NCBI RefSeq assembly: GCF_017377655.1
Contig: NZ_JAFREL010000009.1
Span: 1-64,000 of the forward strand
DNA: 64,000 bases
Origin: Candidatus Enterococcus ferrettii
Lineage (GTDB): Bacteria; Bacillota; Bacilli; Lactobacillales; Enterococcaceae
Direction: 5' to 3'
Position 1 is the first letter of the stretch. Each line of letters starts with the position of its first letter. The notes below the pieces were generated by a model. That model was not told where the DNA came from, made no database searches, and saw nothing but the letters and a program-made list of their open reading frames with translations. Of the stretch, positions 32,112 to 41,790 are shown piece by piece. Made by a program: the position numbers and the translations under genes.

Positions 32112-33599
32112 ATGAAGAAGGTAATAGTAATAGGTGCAGGAGTCGCAGGACTTACTGCTGCGGTAAGATTGCAAAAAATGGGCTATGCTGTTCAGCTCTA
32201 TGAGAAAGATAGCCAAGTCGGCGGAAAAATGAATCAGATCAAAAAGGATGGCTTTACCTTTGATGTAGGCCCTACCATTGTTATGATGCCAGATATTTAT
32301 CAAGAGGTGTTTGAATTTTGCGGAAAAAATCCTGACGATTATATTCCAATGGAAAAAATTGATCCTATGCTAAAATTGTATTTTTCAGATGATGAACCGT
32401 TATTATTTTCATCTGACTTAATTGAATTAACAAAGATGCTTGAAGGGATTTCTGAAGAAGATGCTCAGGGCTATTTTGCCTTTTTAGCGGATATATATAA
32501 ACGCTACCTTATTGCTAAGGATGCCTTTATTATGCGCTCTTTCCGTTCGTTTTGGGATTTTTACAACCCTAAATCACTTTTAAATGGTCTAAGATTAAAA
32601 ACCTTCGGGGATGCTTATAGTTCGATTTCTAAATTTGTAAAAGATGATCGACTGCGCAAATCGCTGGCCTTCCAAACGTTATATATTGGGATTTCACCTT
32701 ATCAGGGCCCATCACTTTATACCATCATTCCGATGATTGAGTTGTTGTATGGCATTCATTTTATGAAGGGCGGTATGTATACTTTAGCCCAAGGGTTGAA
32801 GCGATTGTTTGAGGAACTGGGTGGAGAGATTTATTGTGACACGGAAGTACAGGAAATTATAATAGAAAATAAAGAGGCAGTAGGCATACTGGTCAATGGA
32901 GAACGGATTTTAGCAGATGCAATTGTCTGTGGTGCTGATTTTCCTTATGCCATGAAGCATTTATTGCCTAATGAAAAAGACCGTGGCAAATACACGGATC
33001 AAAAAATTGATAAAATGGAATATTCTTGTTCCTGCTTCTTGCTTTATCTAGGTTTGGATAAAAAATATGATGTAGAAGCACTGCATTCCATCCATTTTGC
33101 TAGAGATTTCGAGAAAAATATTACCGATATCTTTGACCAAGGTGTCCTGCCAGAGGATCCTTCCTACTATTTATACGTGCCCACTCTATTAGATCCCGAA
33201 ATGGCTAGGGAAGGGCATGAAGCGTTATATGTTCTGATTCCAGTACCAGAATTGTCTAAGTTTTCGGATTGGAGTGAGGAATCCAGCACCATTTACCGCA
33301 ATCATGTGATAAATAAAATCAAGCAGGAAACCGTCTTTTCAGATATTGATGAGCATATTGTCTTTGAGGAGCAGTATACACCAAGAGATTTCGCCGATAA
33401 TTTTAATGCCTATCGAGGCGCGACGTTTGGCTTAAAACCAACGTTAAAACAGAGTAACTATTATCGTCCTCACAATAAGTTTGATTATGCAGACCGTTTA
33501 TATTTTTGCGGCAGCAGTACCCATCCAGGTGCGGGAGTACCAATTGTGATGCAGAGTGCCAAGTTAGCAGTAGAGGAGCTGGTTCGTGATGACCGATAA
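32112..33599 (+). CDS. crtN: Dehydrosqualene desaturase CrtN (495 aa)
   Basis: An FAD-dependent C30 carotenoid desaturase that turns dehydrosqualene into yellow 4,4'-diaponeurosporene. The N-terminal dinucleotide-binding motif is VIVIGAGVAGLTAAVRLQ, then YEKDSQVGGKMNQIKKDGF. The C-terminal FAD motif includes YFCGSSTHPGAGVPIVMQSA. The ATG at 32112 is preferred over 32106 because AGGAGG at 32097-32102 gives nine-base spacing. It overlaps crtM, and the crt genes form an operon with a tetR gene. Confidence 0.93.
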   Translation: MKKVIVIGAGVAGLTAAVRLQKMGYAVQLYEKDSQVGGKMNQIKKDGFTFDVGPTIVMMPDIYQEVFEFCGKNPDDYIPMEKIDPMLKLYFSDDEPLLFSSDLIELTKMLEGISEEDAQGYFAFLADIYKRYLIAKDAFIMRSFRSFWDFYNPKSLLNGLRLKTFGDAYSSISKFVKDDRLRKSLAFQTLYIGISPYQGPSLYTIIPMIELLYGIHFMKGGMYTLAQGLKRLFEELGGEIYCDTEVQEIIIENKEAVGILVNGERILADAIVCGADFPYAMKHLLPNEKDRGKYTDQKIDKMEYSCSCFLLYLGLDKKYDVEALHSIHFARDFEKNITDIFDQGVLPEDPSYYLYVPTLLDPEMAREGHEALYVLIPVPELSKFSDWSEESSTIYRNHVINKIKQETVFSDIDEHIVFEEQYTPRDFADNFNAYRGATFGLKPTLKQSNYYRPHNKFDYADRLYFCGSSTHPGAGVPIVMQSAKLAVEELVRDDR

Positions 33600-34485
33600 A
33601 CTGGTTGCTGATTTCCTGCGTTATCAAGCAGATTTTGATTACTGTGAGCGTATCATTGAGCATCACTCAAAAAGCTTTTATGCTGCCTTTTCAAAATTGC
33701 CGGAGCAAAAAGCTATGAGCGTGTATGCTATTTATGCTTTTTGCCGACGGGCAGATGATGCAATTGATGTTGAAAAAAATCCAGAAAAGCTGGCTGAATT
33801 GAAGGCGCAATTAGGGGCGTTTCAAAAAGGGGAGCGTCCAGACGAGCCTATGTGGCGGGCATTGGCTGTTGTATTTGAACATTATCCGTTAGATATACAG
33901 GCTTTTTATGACATGTTGGAAGGGCAACGTAGAGACGTGAACTTCACCCAGCCTGAAACGCAACAAGAGCTGGAAGAGTACAGTTATTATGTGGCTGGTT
34001 CAGTAGGTCTGATGTTATTGCCGATCCTTTCAAAGGATTGGGTGAAAATTGTTGAAGAGGCCAAGGAATTAGGCGAAGCTATGCAAATTACCAATATTTT
34101 GCGAGACATTGGCGAGGATGAAGCTGAGGGACGGATCTACTTACCAAAAGATAAAATGGCTGAATATGGCGTGACGCAAGAGGACCTCAAAGAGCATCGT
34201 CAAACGCAGGCGTTCGCTAGATTATGGGAATACGAAGCCAAGCGGGCTGAAGAAAGCTATCAAAAGGGACTGACAATGATGCCTTGGATTGATGAAGATT
34301 GCCGAGGACCGCTGTTGGCTGCCAGTTATTTTTATCGTGAAATTCTGCAAGTGATTCGGGAAAACGACTACCAAGTATTCACTCAGCGGCATGTAGTAAA
34401 GCAGGCTAGAAAATTACGTATTTTTCAAGCGATCCGCAAAGAACTGCAAAAAATTAGTCGGCAGAAGGAGTCGATTAAATCGTGA
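33589..34485 (+). CDS. crtM: Dehydrosqualene synthase CrtM (298 aa)
   Basis: Condenses two farnesyl diphosphates to dehydrosqualene, the first step of C30 carotenoid synthesis. Both Asp-rich motifs of the squalene/phytoene synthase family are present: RRADDAIDVE, and ITNILRDIGEDEAEGRIYLP. The ATG at 33589 overlaps the end of crtN, with GAGGAG just upstream. It also overlaps the following tetR gene, so the three genes are translationally coupled. Confidence 0.92.
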   Translation: MTDKLVADFLRYQADFDYCERIIEHHSKSFYAAFSKLPEQKAMSVYAIYAFCRRADDAIDVEKNPEKLAELKAQLGAFQKGERPDEPMWRALAVVFEHYPLDIQAFYDMLEGQRRDVNFTQPETQQELEEYSYYVAGSVGLMLLPILSKDWVKIVEEAKELGEAMQITNILRDIGEDEAEGRIYLPKDKMAEYGVTQEDLKEHRQTQAFARLWEYEAKRAEESYQKGLTMMPWIDEDCRGPLLAASYFYREILQVIRENDYQVFTQRHVVKQARKLRIFQAIRKELQKISRQKESIKS

Positions 34486-35042
34486 ACCCAACCATGTACC
34501 AAAAAATTTTGGAAACGGCTGAGCGGCTGTTTATGAATCAAGGTTACGAGGCTACTTCGACCCGACAAATTGCTGACGCACTGGGAATTACGCAGCCTAA
34601 TTTATATTATCATTTTAAAAAGAAGGAAGATATTTATGTTGCTGTGATGCGTTCCTTGTCAGAAGAGGTTGGTTTGCAGCTGCGAGAGTTAGCTAAGGAA
34701 AACGATTCGACGTTAACCGAAAAGCTGACAGAAATGATGGTTTATTTGCGTCAGCGGCATCCCTTCGACTTTTACATGATGATGCACGACATGCATTATG
34801 CTTTATCACAGGCGTCAGCAGAAGAACTATACCTGTTGTGGCAGGGTTCTTATGAAGCACCTTTTATTGAAGTGTTGAAAAAAGAAGGAGTTGCCTTACG
34901 TCCAGAACTTCAGGTAGAACTTGCAGTGAAGCAGTTGTTCATTTTGTTAGCAGCCTATTTGCAGCCTGATACATATGATAAGCAGGGAAATTCTTTTCCT
35001 GCAGCGATTGATATGTTTTTATACGGAATTGTAAAAGAGTAA
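34482..35042 (+). CDS. TetR-family regulator of the crt operon (186 aa)
   Basis: An N-terminal TetR helix-turn-helix (FMNQGYEATSTRQIADALGI, then TQPNLYYHFKKKEDIY) is followed by a divergent ligand domain. The GTG at 34482 overlaps the crtM stop (GTGA), behind AAGGAG; an ATG at 34494 is possible. As the last gene of the operon it is a likely autoregulator acting at the palindrome 32065-32082 (inference). What it senses is unknown. Confidence 0.85.
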   Translation: MNPTMYQKILETAERLFMNQGYEATSTRQIADALGITQPNLYYHFKKKEDIYVAVMRSLSEEVGLQLRELAKENDSTLTEKLTEMMVYLRQRHPFDFYMMMHDMHYALSQASAEELYLLWQGSYEAPFIEVLKKEGVALRPELQVELAVKQLFILLAAYLQPDTYDKQGNSFPAAIDMFLYGIVKE

Positions 35043-35121
35043 GCTGAGCGCCGATTTGCGGGTTCAGCTTCTTTCTGTTATATACTGAGGGCAAGAATTG
35101 AAATAGAAGGAAGATGAGAGT

Positions 35122-36060
35122 ATGGATAAGCAGCGACCAACAGCTATTTTAGCAGCCTTGATTGCGAATATTTTAGTGGCTATTAGTAAATTTGTAGGCT
35201 ATGCGATCAGCGGCAGTGCTGCGATGTTGAATGAAAGTATTCATAGTATAGTCGACTGCAGCAATCAAATTCTGCTGCTTTTTGGGGACAAAAGAGCGGA
35301 ACGTGGGCAAAGTGACCTGCATCAATTTGGTGAAGGGCGTGCAAAATATTTTTTTAGCACGATTGTAGCTACTATGTTGTTTTTTGGTGGGGGCGCATTA
35401 GGTGTAATGGAGGCCTTGGAGAAATTATTCCATCCGAATCATCAAGTAGAGAATTCATGGATTGTCTTAGTCATTTTAGTCTTTGGTATTTTAGTTGAAG
35501 GAAGCTCGCTACGTGTTGCTTTAAAGGAAATTCATGAGTTAAATACCGAAAAGTTACCGTTATTTCCGTTTTTGCATGAGAGCCGCCACAGTGAAATATT
35601 GATTATTTTTACAGAAGATTTTTGTGCCGTGATCGGATTGGTTTTGGCGATCATTGGTACACTGCTGACTACTTTTACCGGCAACCCGATGTTTGATGCT
35701 TTAAGTGGATTATTGATTGGGCTGTTATTGATGTTTGCTTCAATCTTTTTGGCACGAGAATTTTACAGTTTAATCGTGGGGGAAAGTGTTTCTCAAAACG
35801 ATTTAGCGAAGATCCAACAGGCCTTCCAACGTCCTGAAGTGAAACGATTAATTGATGTAAAAACAGTCCATCTAAGTCCTGAAGAAGTATTGATTGCAGC
35901 TAAGATGGATATTAACGATGATTATGAGGGAATCAGTTACAAATTAATTAATGAAATTGAACGGCAGATTCGCAGTTTGTTGCCAGACAAGAAGGCGTAT
36001 ATTTATATTGAAATTGATGAATTTGATCCGAATTATGCCCTACGAGAGCAGAACGAATAG
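35122..36060 (+). CDS. Cation diffusion facilitator transporter (312 aa)
   Basis: A CDF-family divalent metal/proton antiporter. Six membrane segments are visible. The TM2 metal site region is MLNESIHSIVDCSNQ, the TM5 region includes TEDFCAVIGL with Asp, and a short cytoplasmic C-terminal domain follows. The QFGEGRAKYF loop after TM2 is typical of this subfamily. The ATG at 35122 follows GAAGGAAGATGAG. The metal (Zn, Mn or Fe) cannot be told. Confidence 0.88.
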   Translation: MDKQRPTAILAALIANILVAISKFVGYAISGSAAMLNESIHSIVDCSNQILLLFGDKRAERGQSDLHQFGEGRAKYFFSTIVATMLFFGGGALGVMEALEKLFHPNHQVENSWIVLVILVFGILVEGSSLRVALKEIHELNTEKLPLFPFLHESRHSEILIIFTEDFCAVIGLVLAIIGTLLTTFTGNPMFDALSGLLIGLLLMFASIFLAREFYSLIVGESVSQNDLAKIQQAFQRPEVKRLIDVKTVHLSPEEVLIAAKMDINDDYEGISYKLINEIERQIRSLLPDKKAYIYIEIDEFDPNYALREQNE

Positions 36061-36136
36061 CTTTGCTCTTTTTCACTTGAGAGTAAATCCCTAAGATTCA
36101 CTAAATTTCCATATAGTTTTCGCAAAACATTTTCAT

Positions 36137-36161
36137 AAACGTACGTTCTCTATGGTAGAAT
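36137..36161 (+). promoter_or_regulatory. dut promoter with weak LexA-like site
   Basis: AAACGTACGTTC at 36137-36148 differs by one base from GAAC-N4-GTTC and lies just before TAGAAT (36156-36161), a likely -10. The match is too loose to be sure of. Confidence 0.3.
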
Positions 36162-36189
36162 AACACTATGATTTTTAAAGGAGCGTCTT

Positions 36190-36705
36190 ATGAAAAAAAG
36201 AGGATTTGAAGTAGTTACGAACTATCAAGCTAAAGGTATTAATTTGCCAGAACGAGCAACTAAAAATGCGGCTGGTTACGATTTTGAATCGGCTGAAGAT
36301 ATTGTTATTCCGACATTTTGGAAAAAACTAGTGGCTCAGGTTACTGGAAAAGCAGATGCAGAAGAAAAACTGGTTAAGCCAGTACTGGTACCGACAGGAA
36401 TTAAGGCGTATATGGGAGAGGACGAATACCTGCAATTAGCTAATCGCTCGAGTAATCCCTTGAAGCGCTTTTTAAGTTTAAGTAATGGGGTAGGCGTGAT
36501 TGACAGCGACTACTACAATAACCCAGATAACGAAGGGCATATTATGTTCCAATTTACGAATTTTGGTTTAACAGATGTGACGATTAAAAAAGGTGAACGA
36601 ATTGGCCAAGGAATTTTTCTGCCTTTCTTGAAAGCAGATAATGACCGTGCAGTAAATGAACGAACAGGCGGATTCGGCTCTTCTGATCAGCATCCAAAAA
36701 AATAG
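36190..36705 (+). CDS. dut: Deoxyuridine triphosphatase (171 aa)
   Basis: Hydrolyses dUTP to dUMP, keeping uracil out of DNA. Family motifs are visible: AAGYDFESAED, LANRSSNPLKRFLSLSNG, GVIDSDYYNNPDNEGHI, KKGERIGQGIF, and the C-terminal ERTGGFGSSDQ that closes over the active site. An insertion of roughly 20 residues lies between the first two motifs (FWKKLVAQVTGKADAEE). The ATG at 36190 follows AAGGAGCG. radA follows 30 bases on. Confidence 0.92.
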   Translation: MKKRGFEVVTNYQAKGINLPERATKNAAGYDFESAEDIVIPTFWKKLVAQVTGKADAEEKLVKPVLVPTGIKAYMGEDEYLQLANRSSNPLKRFLSLSNGVGVIDSDYYNNPDNEGHIMFQFTNFGLTDVTIKKGERIGQGIFLPFLKADNDRAVNERTGGFGSSDQHPKK

Positions 36706-36735
36706 TTTTATGTTAAAATTAAAGAGGTGTGAACC

Positions 36736-38106
36736 ATGGCGAAAAAGGCCAAAACACAGTTTATTTGCCAAGAGTGCGGCTATGTATCGCCAAAATATTT
36801 AGGCCGTTGTCCCAACTGTGGCCGCTGGAATACGATGGTGGAAGAAGCCGTTCAAGATACTGAGGATCGGCGCAATCGAGTTAGCTTAACCGGTGAAAAG
36901 GCCCAGCCAACCTTGTTGAAAGATGTTGTTTTCAAAAAGGAAACGAGAATTGAGACCCAATTAGCAGAGTTAAACCGAGTGCTCGGTGGTGGTGTAGTGC
37001 CAGGTTCGTTGGTATTAATCGGTGGTGATCCTGGAATAGGGAAGTCGACCTTGCTGCTGCAGGTTTCTCATCAGCTGGCAGCCACGGGTGGAAAAGTTTT
37101 GTATGTTTCAGGAGAAGAAAGTGCGCAGCAAATCAAACTGCGAGCAGAACGCTTAGGTTCTAGTGATACAGACTTTTATTTATATCCGGAAACAGACATG
37201 GGTGAAATTAGTCGTGTAATTGAAAAGATCAAACCAGAATTTGTTATTATTGACTCGATTCAAACGATGACGCAACCAGACATTTCCAGCGTAGCAGGAT
37301 CGGTCAGTCAAGTACGGGAGACCACCGCGGAATTGCTGAAATTGGCCAAAACAAATGGTATTGCGATTTTTATCGTAGGTCATGTAACTAAAGAGGGTAA
37401 TATTGCTGGTCCACGAATGCTGGAGCATATGGTGGATACCGTTTTGTATTTTGAAGGGGAAAAGCATCACAGCTTCCGTATTTTACGGGCAGTAAAAAAC
37501 CGCTTCGGATCAACCAATGAGATTGGCATTTTTGAAATGCGAGAAACCGGACTGGTTGAGGTAGCTAATCCTTCTCAAGTTTTCTTGGAGGAACGGCTGG
37601 AAGGAGCAACTGGATCGGCGATAGTGGTAGCAATGGAAGGTAGTCGTCCGATTTTAGTGGAGGTTCAGGCATTAGTCACGCCGACTGTATTCGGGAATGC
37701 CAAACGTACGACGACTGGATTAGATTTTAACCGAATCTCCTTAATCATGGCGGTTTTGGAAAAACGAGCGGGCTTGTTGCTGCAAAATCAGGATGCTTTC
37801 TTAAAGGCAGCTGGCGGGGTAAAATTAAATGAACCAGCAATTGATTTGGCAGTAGCGGTAGCGATTGCTTCCAGCTACAAAGAAAAAGGTACTGAGGCTA
37901 CGGAATGTTTCATCGGTGAAATCGGTTTGACTGGTGAAATACGCCGAGTGAATAGTATAGAGCAACGAATAAAAGAAGCTGAGAAGCTGGGCTTCAAAAG
38001 AGTTTATCTGCCTAAAAACAACATGGGTGACTGGAAAGCACCTAAAGGGGTCGAGTTGATTCCGGTTGCTACTTTAGGAGAAACGCTGCGGAAAGTATTC
38101 AAGTAA
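36736..38106 (+). CDS. radA: DNA repair protein RadA (456 aa)
   Basis: A RecA-like helicase that extends recombination intermediates. The N-terminal zinc finger is [20 protein letters not shown], Walker A is [14 protein letters not shown], the RadA-specific motif is [11 protein letters not shown], and the C-terminal Lon-protease-like domain runs from about 285. The ATG at 36736 follows AGAGGTG. It lies in the conserved dut-radA-yacL-gltX cluster. Confidence 0.95.
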   Translation: MAKKAKTQFICQECGYVSPKYLGRCPNCGRWNTMVEEAVQDTEDRRNRVSLTGEKAQPTLLKDVVFKKETRIETQLAELNRVLGGGVVPGSLVLIGGDPGIGKSTLLLQVSHQLAATGGKVLYVSGEESAQQIKLRAERLGSSDTDFYLYPETDMGEISRVIEKIKPEFVIIDSIQTMTQPDISSVAGSVSQVRETTAELLKLAKTNGIAIFIVGHVTKEGNIAGPRMLEHMVDTVLYFEGEKHHSFRILRAVKNRFGSTNEIGIFEMRETGLVEVANPSQVFLEERLEGATGSAIVVAMEGSRPILVEVQALVTPTVFGNAKRTTTGLDFNRISLIMAVLEKRAGLLLQNQDAFLKAAGGVKLNEPAIDLAVAVAIASSYKEKGTEATECFIGEIGLTGEIRRVNSIEQRIKEAEKLGFKRVYLPKNNMGDWKAPKGVELIPVATLGETLRKVFK

Positions 38107-38238
38107 AAAATATGATTTATCTGCTTAGGCTGCTGGCAACGAGTGCCAGCACTCTAGGTGTTAAAGTGAATTTCTTAACAGACCTTGATATAGAATAACA
38201 GGGTTTGCTAGAAAAAATGACTACTTAGGAGGGAAGTT
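38107..38238 (+). other. radA-yacL gap with small hairpin
   Basis: CTGGCA-N5-TGCCAG at about 38132-38148 forms a small hairpin without a T-run. No gene is seen. It may be a weak terminator or a processing site. Confidence 0.35.
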
Positions 38239-39390
38239 ATGCAAAAACGTGTATTAACTGTCATTATCGTTTTAGTTGGAATCAGCATGGGGATTACTTT
38301 GCTGCCGGCAGCTTGGATGGCAATTGGACAAACAAACAACTTCTGGTTAAATAATTCTTTGACGAACGGCTTGATTGGCGCAATTATTTTTTCATTATTA
38401 TCTTTGGCCCTCGTTGAACCAATTACAACTGGAGTAAAAAAAATCGAGAAACAATTAAACGAATTCAGCTTAACTTATTTACTGTTTGGAACGGTAGGGG
38501 CAATCATTGGTCTGACTTTAGGCCTGTTTGTAACTAACCCGCTTTATAATCTGGCGGTTCCATTTGTAAATAGTGCGCTGCCGATTTTAATCATGATTCT
38601 TTTAGGTTATCTGGGCTTTCGGGTGGGAACTACCCGGATTGATGAGTGGAAGAAAATATTTACCCCACGAACGAAAAAAACGGAAAACCCTGAAGGTGAA
38701 GTACTGGATCGTAAGGCCGATGATCATTTTCATAAATATAAAATTTTGGATACGAGTGTGATTATTGATGGCCGGATTTACGATATTGCAAAGAGTGGAT
38801 TTTTAGAAGGCGTATTGATGATTCCTAATTTTGTCTTGTATGAATTGCAATACATTGCCGATTCTGGGGACAGCTTGAAACGAGTAAGAGGACGCCGTGG
38901 ATTAGATATTTTGAATTCTTTGCAAAAAGAAGACGGTATTGTGGTAGAAATGTACGATGGTGATTTTGAAGAGATTAATGAAGTCGACAGTAAACTGATT
39001 AAATTGGCGAAGCTGTTAGACGGTGTCATCGTCACAAACGATTACAACTTAAATAAGGTTTCAGAATTTCAAAATGTGGCTGTGCTGAATATTAATGCCT
39101 TAGCCAATGCAGTGAAGCCAGTAGTAATCCCTGGCGAGAATATGAATGTCCTGCTGGTAAAAGCTGGTACGGAGCGTCAGCAAGGGGTAGCTTATCTGGA
39201 TGATGGAACGATGGTTGTTGTTGAAGATGGACAGCATTACATGAATGAACATATTGAAGTTGTAGTGACGAGTGCCCTACAAACAGCGGCTGGTCGTATG
39301 ATCTTTGCCAAGCCGGCCCATTCCAATCGCAACATTAAGGATGATTCTCCTGAAAAGAAAATTGAGTATCAAGAGGGGAAAAAGGATTGA
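38239..39390 (+). CDS. yacL: PIN/TRAM-domain membrane protein (383 aa)
   Basis: Four N-terminal membrane segments (to about residue 125), a cytoplasmic PIN nuclease-like domain starting at ILDTSVIIDGRIYDIAKSGF with several conserved acidic residues (for example VTNDYNL), and a C-terminal TRAM RNA-binding region. The family is conserved beside radA and gltX in Firmicutes; its RNA target is unknown. The ATG at 38239 follows AGGAGGGAAG. Confidence 0.9.
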   Translation: MQKRVLTVIIVLVGISMGITLLPAAWMAIGQTNNFWLNNSLTNGLIGAIIFSLLSLALVEPITTGVKKIEKQLNEFSLTYLLFGTVGAIIGLTLGLFVTNPLYNLAVPFVNSALPILIMILLGYLGFRVGTTRIDEWKKIFTPRTKKTENPEGEVLDRKADDHFHKYKILDTSVIIDGRIYDIAKSGFLEGVLMIPNFVLYELQYIADSGDSLKRVRGRRGLDILNSLQKEDGIVVEMYDGDFEEINEVDSKLIKLAKLLDGVIVTNDYNLNKVSEFQNVAVLNINALANAVKPVVIPGENMNVLLVKAGTERQQGVAYLDDGTMVVVEDGQHYMNEHIEVVVTSALQTAAGRMIFAKPAHSNRNIKDDSPEKKIEYQEGKKD

Positions 39391-39479
39391 CCCTTTACTA
39401 AACAGCCGATTGATTGTACAATTTGAGCAGTAAAGCAGGCGCAATTATCTGCTTAATTATGCGGGAAAGAGGAGTTCAC

Positions 39480-40937
39480 ATGTCAAAAATTCGTGTGCGT
39501 TATGCACCAAGCCCAACTGGACATTTACACATTGGAAATGCCCGGACAGCGTTATTCAACTATTTATTTGCCCGTCACAATGATGGCGAATTTATCATTC
39601 GTATTGAGGATACCGATCAAAAGCGCAACATTGCTGATGGTGAAAAAAGCCAGCTAGAAAACTTGGCTTGGTTGGGAATGGATTGGGATGAATCTCCTGA
39701 CAAGCCTGGAGAATACGGCCCTTATCGTCAGTCGGAGCGTAAAGAAATTTACCAACCGCTGATTGATCAATTATTAGCCAGCAATTTAGCTTACAAATGC
39801 TATTGTACAGAAGAAGAATTAGAAGTAGAAAGAGAAGCACAGCGTGCCCGCGGCGAAATGCCTCATTATGGCGGCAAATGTGCAAGCTTGACTCCTGAGC
39901 AGCAAGCGGAAAAAGAAGCACAGGGCTTAGAGCCAGTTATCCGTTTCCGTGTACCGCGCAATACAACCTACAGCTTTGAAGATATGGTAAAAGGCGAAAT
40001 CAACTTTGAATCAGATAATGTTGGTGGTGACTTTGTTATTCAAAAACGTGATGGTATGCCAACCTACAACTTCGCGGTAGCAGTAGATGATCACATGATG
40101 AAAATCACCCACGTCTTGCGGGGAGATGATCATATTGCTAATACACCAAAACAATTAATGATCTACGATGCCTTTGGCTGGACTCGACCAACATTTGGGC
40201 ATATGACTTTGATTATTAATAGTGAAACAGGCAAAAAATTGAGCAAACGTGATGAATCAATTCTGCAATTTATCGAACAGTACCGCGAATTAGGCTACCT
40301 GCCAGAAGCAATGTTCAACTTTATTGCGTTGTTAGGCTGGTCGCCAGTTGGTGAAGACGAAATTTTCTCTCAAGCAGAATTGGTTAAAATGTTTGATACT
40401 AAACGTTTAAGCAAATCTCCAGCTGCCTTTGACCAAAAGAAATTAGAATGGGTAAATAACCATTACATCAAAGAGATGGAGTTAACTGCGTTGACTGAAT
40501 TGTGTCTGCCGTTTTTAATTAAAGCGGGTAAAGTAGAAGAAAATCCAAGTGAAGAGCGTAAAAACTGGGTGAAGCGTGTAGTTGGTTTGTATCAGCCGCA
40601 AATGAGCTTTGCTGCAGAAATCGTAGAAGTTTCTCAATTATTCTTTGAGGAACATCCGGCACTAGATGAAGCTGCTCAAGAAGTCTTGGCACAAGAATCA
40701 GTACCAATGGTTTTAAGTGCTTTTAAAGAGCAGTTGGAAGACATGCAAACTGTAGATGCTGCAAGTGTCTTGGCAGCCATTAAAGCTGTTCAAAAAGAAA
40801 CAGGTATCAAAGGCAAGAACCTTTGGATGCCGATTCGCGTCGCAGTTAGCGGTGTGACACATGGACCTGAATTACCTGAAACCGTCGAATTGTTAGGTAA
40901 GGAAAAGGCTTTGGCACATTTAAATCAAGTAATGTAA
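39480..40937 (+). CDS. gltX: Glutamyl-tRNA synthetase (485 aa)
   Basis: Charges tRNA-Glu, and in this group usually also tRNA-Gln for transamidation. The class I signatures are [20 protein letters not shown] and KLSKRD. The C-terminal anticodon-binding helical domain is complete. The ATG at 39480 follows AGAGGAG and starts [12 protein letters not shown]; the longer reading from 39414 has no homology-like content. Confidence 0.96.
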   Translation: MSKIRVRYAPSPTGHLHIGNARTALFNYLFARHNDGEFIIRIEDTDQKRNIADGEKSQLENLAWLGMDWDESPDKPGEYGPYRQSERKEIYQPLIDQLLASNLAYKCYCTEEELEVEREAQRARGEMPHYGGKCASLTPEQQAEKEAQGLEPVIRFRVPRNTTYSFEDMVKGEINFESDNVGGDFVIQKRDGMPTYNFAVAVDDHMMKITHVLRGDDHIANTPKQLMIYDAFGWTRPTFGHMTLIINSETGKKLSKRDESILQFIEQYRELGYLPEAMFNFIALLGWSPVGEDEIFSQAELVKMFDTKRLSKSPAAFDQKKLEWVNNHYIKEMELTALTELCLPFLIKAGKVEENPSEERKNWVKRVVGLYQPQMSFAAEIVEVSQLFFEEHPALDEAAQEVLAQESVPMVLSAFKEQLEDMQTVDAASVLAAIKAVQKETGIKGKNLWMPIRVAVSGVTHGPELPETVELLGKEKALAHLNQVM

Positions 40938-40949
40938 ACACATCGAAAA

Positions 40950-41168
40950 GAAGAAGTAGCAGAAATAATCCTTTTTAGAGAGTCTGTGGGTGGTGCAAAC
41001 AGACAGAGATTAGCCTGTGAAATGCATCTTGGAGTGGTTTTGACGAAAGAATGGTAGTCAAAAACGGAAAAACGGACGTTACCCGTTAGAGGCAGCAAAG
41101 CTGCGAACAAAAGTGGGACCACGTGAACACGCGTCTTTTGAGGAAACTCAAAGGATGCGTGTTTTTTG
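40950..41168 (+). promoter_or_regulatory. T-box riboswitch, Cys-specific, for cysE-cysS
   Basis: The T-box core AAAGTGGGACCACG is at 41110-41123. It is followed by a terminator whose arms are ACACGCGTC-TTTTGAG and CTCAAAG-GATGCGTGT (41127-41161), with a T-run. Upstream, a stem I region contains AAATGCATC, in which TGC (41023-41025) is a suitable Cys specifier. Uncharged tRNA-Cys would favour read-through into cysE and cysS. Confidence 0.88.
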
Positions 41169-41256
41169 TTGTTACTGCTGGAACATATTAACGGTCGTTC
41201 TCTTGGTAGTTGCAAGTAAGGGAATTTCGTTGTCTGAGTATAAAGGAGCGATTAAA

Positions 41257-41790
41257 ATGGGATGGTGGAAAGAAGCAATAGATGCTGCCAAACGAAATGA
41301 TCCTGCCATTAAGTCAAGTGTGGAAGTCGTGTTAACATACCCTGGGATACATGCTTTATTTTTCCATAAGCTGTCCCATTTTTTCTATCGACAAAACCTG
41401 TTTTTGTTGGCGCGGATTCATTCTCAGTTTTGGCGATTTTTAACTGGAATTGAAATTCATCCTGGCGCCAAAATTGCCTCGGGAGTTTTCATCGACCATG
41501 GTGCTGGGGTAGTGATTGGTGAAACAGCAGAAGTCGAAGAAGGGGTTGTTATGTTCCATGGTGTAACACTAGGTGGAACAGGTAAAGATACAGGGAAACG
41601 GCACCCAACAGTTCGTAAGGGAGCTTTTGTTTCGGCCAATGCCCAAATATTAGGGCCCATTGAAATAGGAGCTGGCGCAAAAATAGGAGCGGGAGCTGTT
41701 GTTTTAGCCAATGTCCCTGATCAAGCTACGGCAGTTGGAGTACCAGCTAAAGTAGTTAAAATTAATGGAAAGAAGGTTCAACATGATTGA
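41257..41790 (+). CDS. cysE: Serine O-acetyltransferase (177 aa)
   Basis: Makes O-acetylserine, the carbon skeleton for cysteine. A short N-terminal helical part is followed by the left-handed beta-helix hexapeptide repeats ([20 protein letters not shown], then [20 protein letters not shown]). It is the compact form seen in Firmicutes. The ATG at 41257 follows AAAGGAG; the open frame upstream is the T-box leader, not protein. It overlaps cysS by eight bases, giving a tRNA-Cys-controlled cysteine operon. Confidence 0.94.
   Translation: MGWWKEAIDAAKRNDPAIKSSVEVVLTYPGIHALFFHKLSHFFYRQNLFLLARIHSQFWRFLTGIEIHPGAKIASGVFIDHGAGVVIGETAEVEEGVVMFHGVTLGGTGKDTGKRHPTVRKGAFVSANAQILGPIEIGAGAKIGAGAVVLANVPDQATAVGVPAKVVKINGKKVQHD

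Noticed and set aside
36137..36148. Firm LexA box before dut
   Set aside because: One mismatch in a core half-site and no clear promoter overlap; kept only as a weak regulatory note.
41113..41256. N-terminal extension of CysE beginning MGPREHASFEETQRM
   Set aside because: This open frame lies across the T-box core and its terminator. The real start at 41257 has AAAGGAG and gives normal CysE length.
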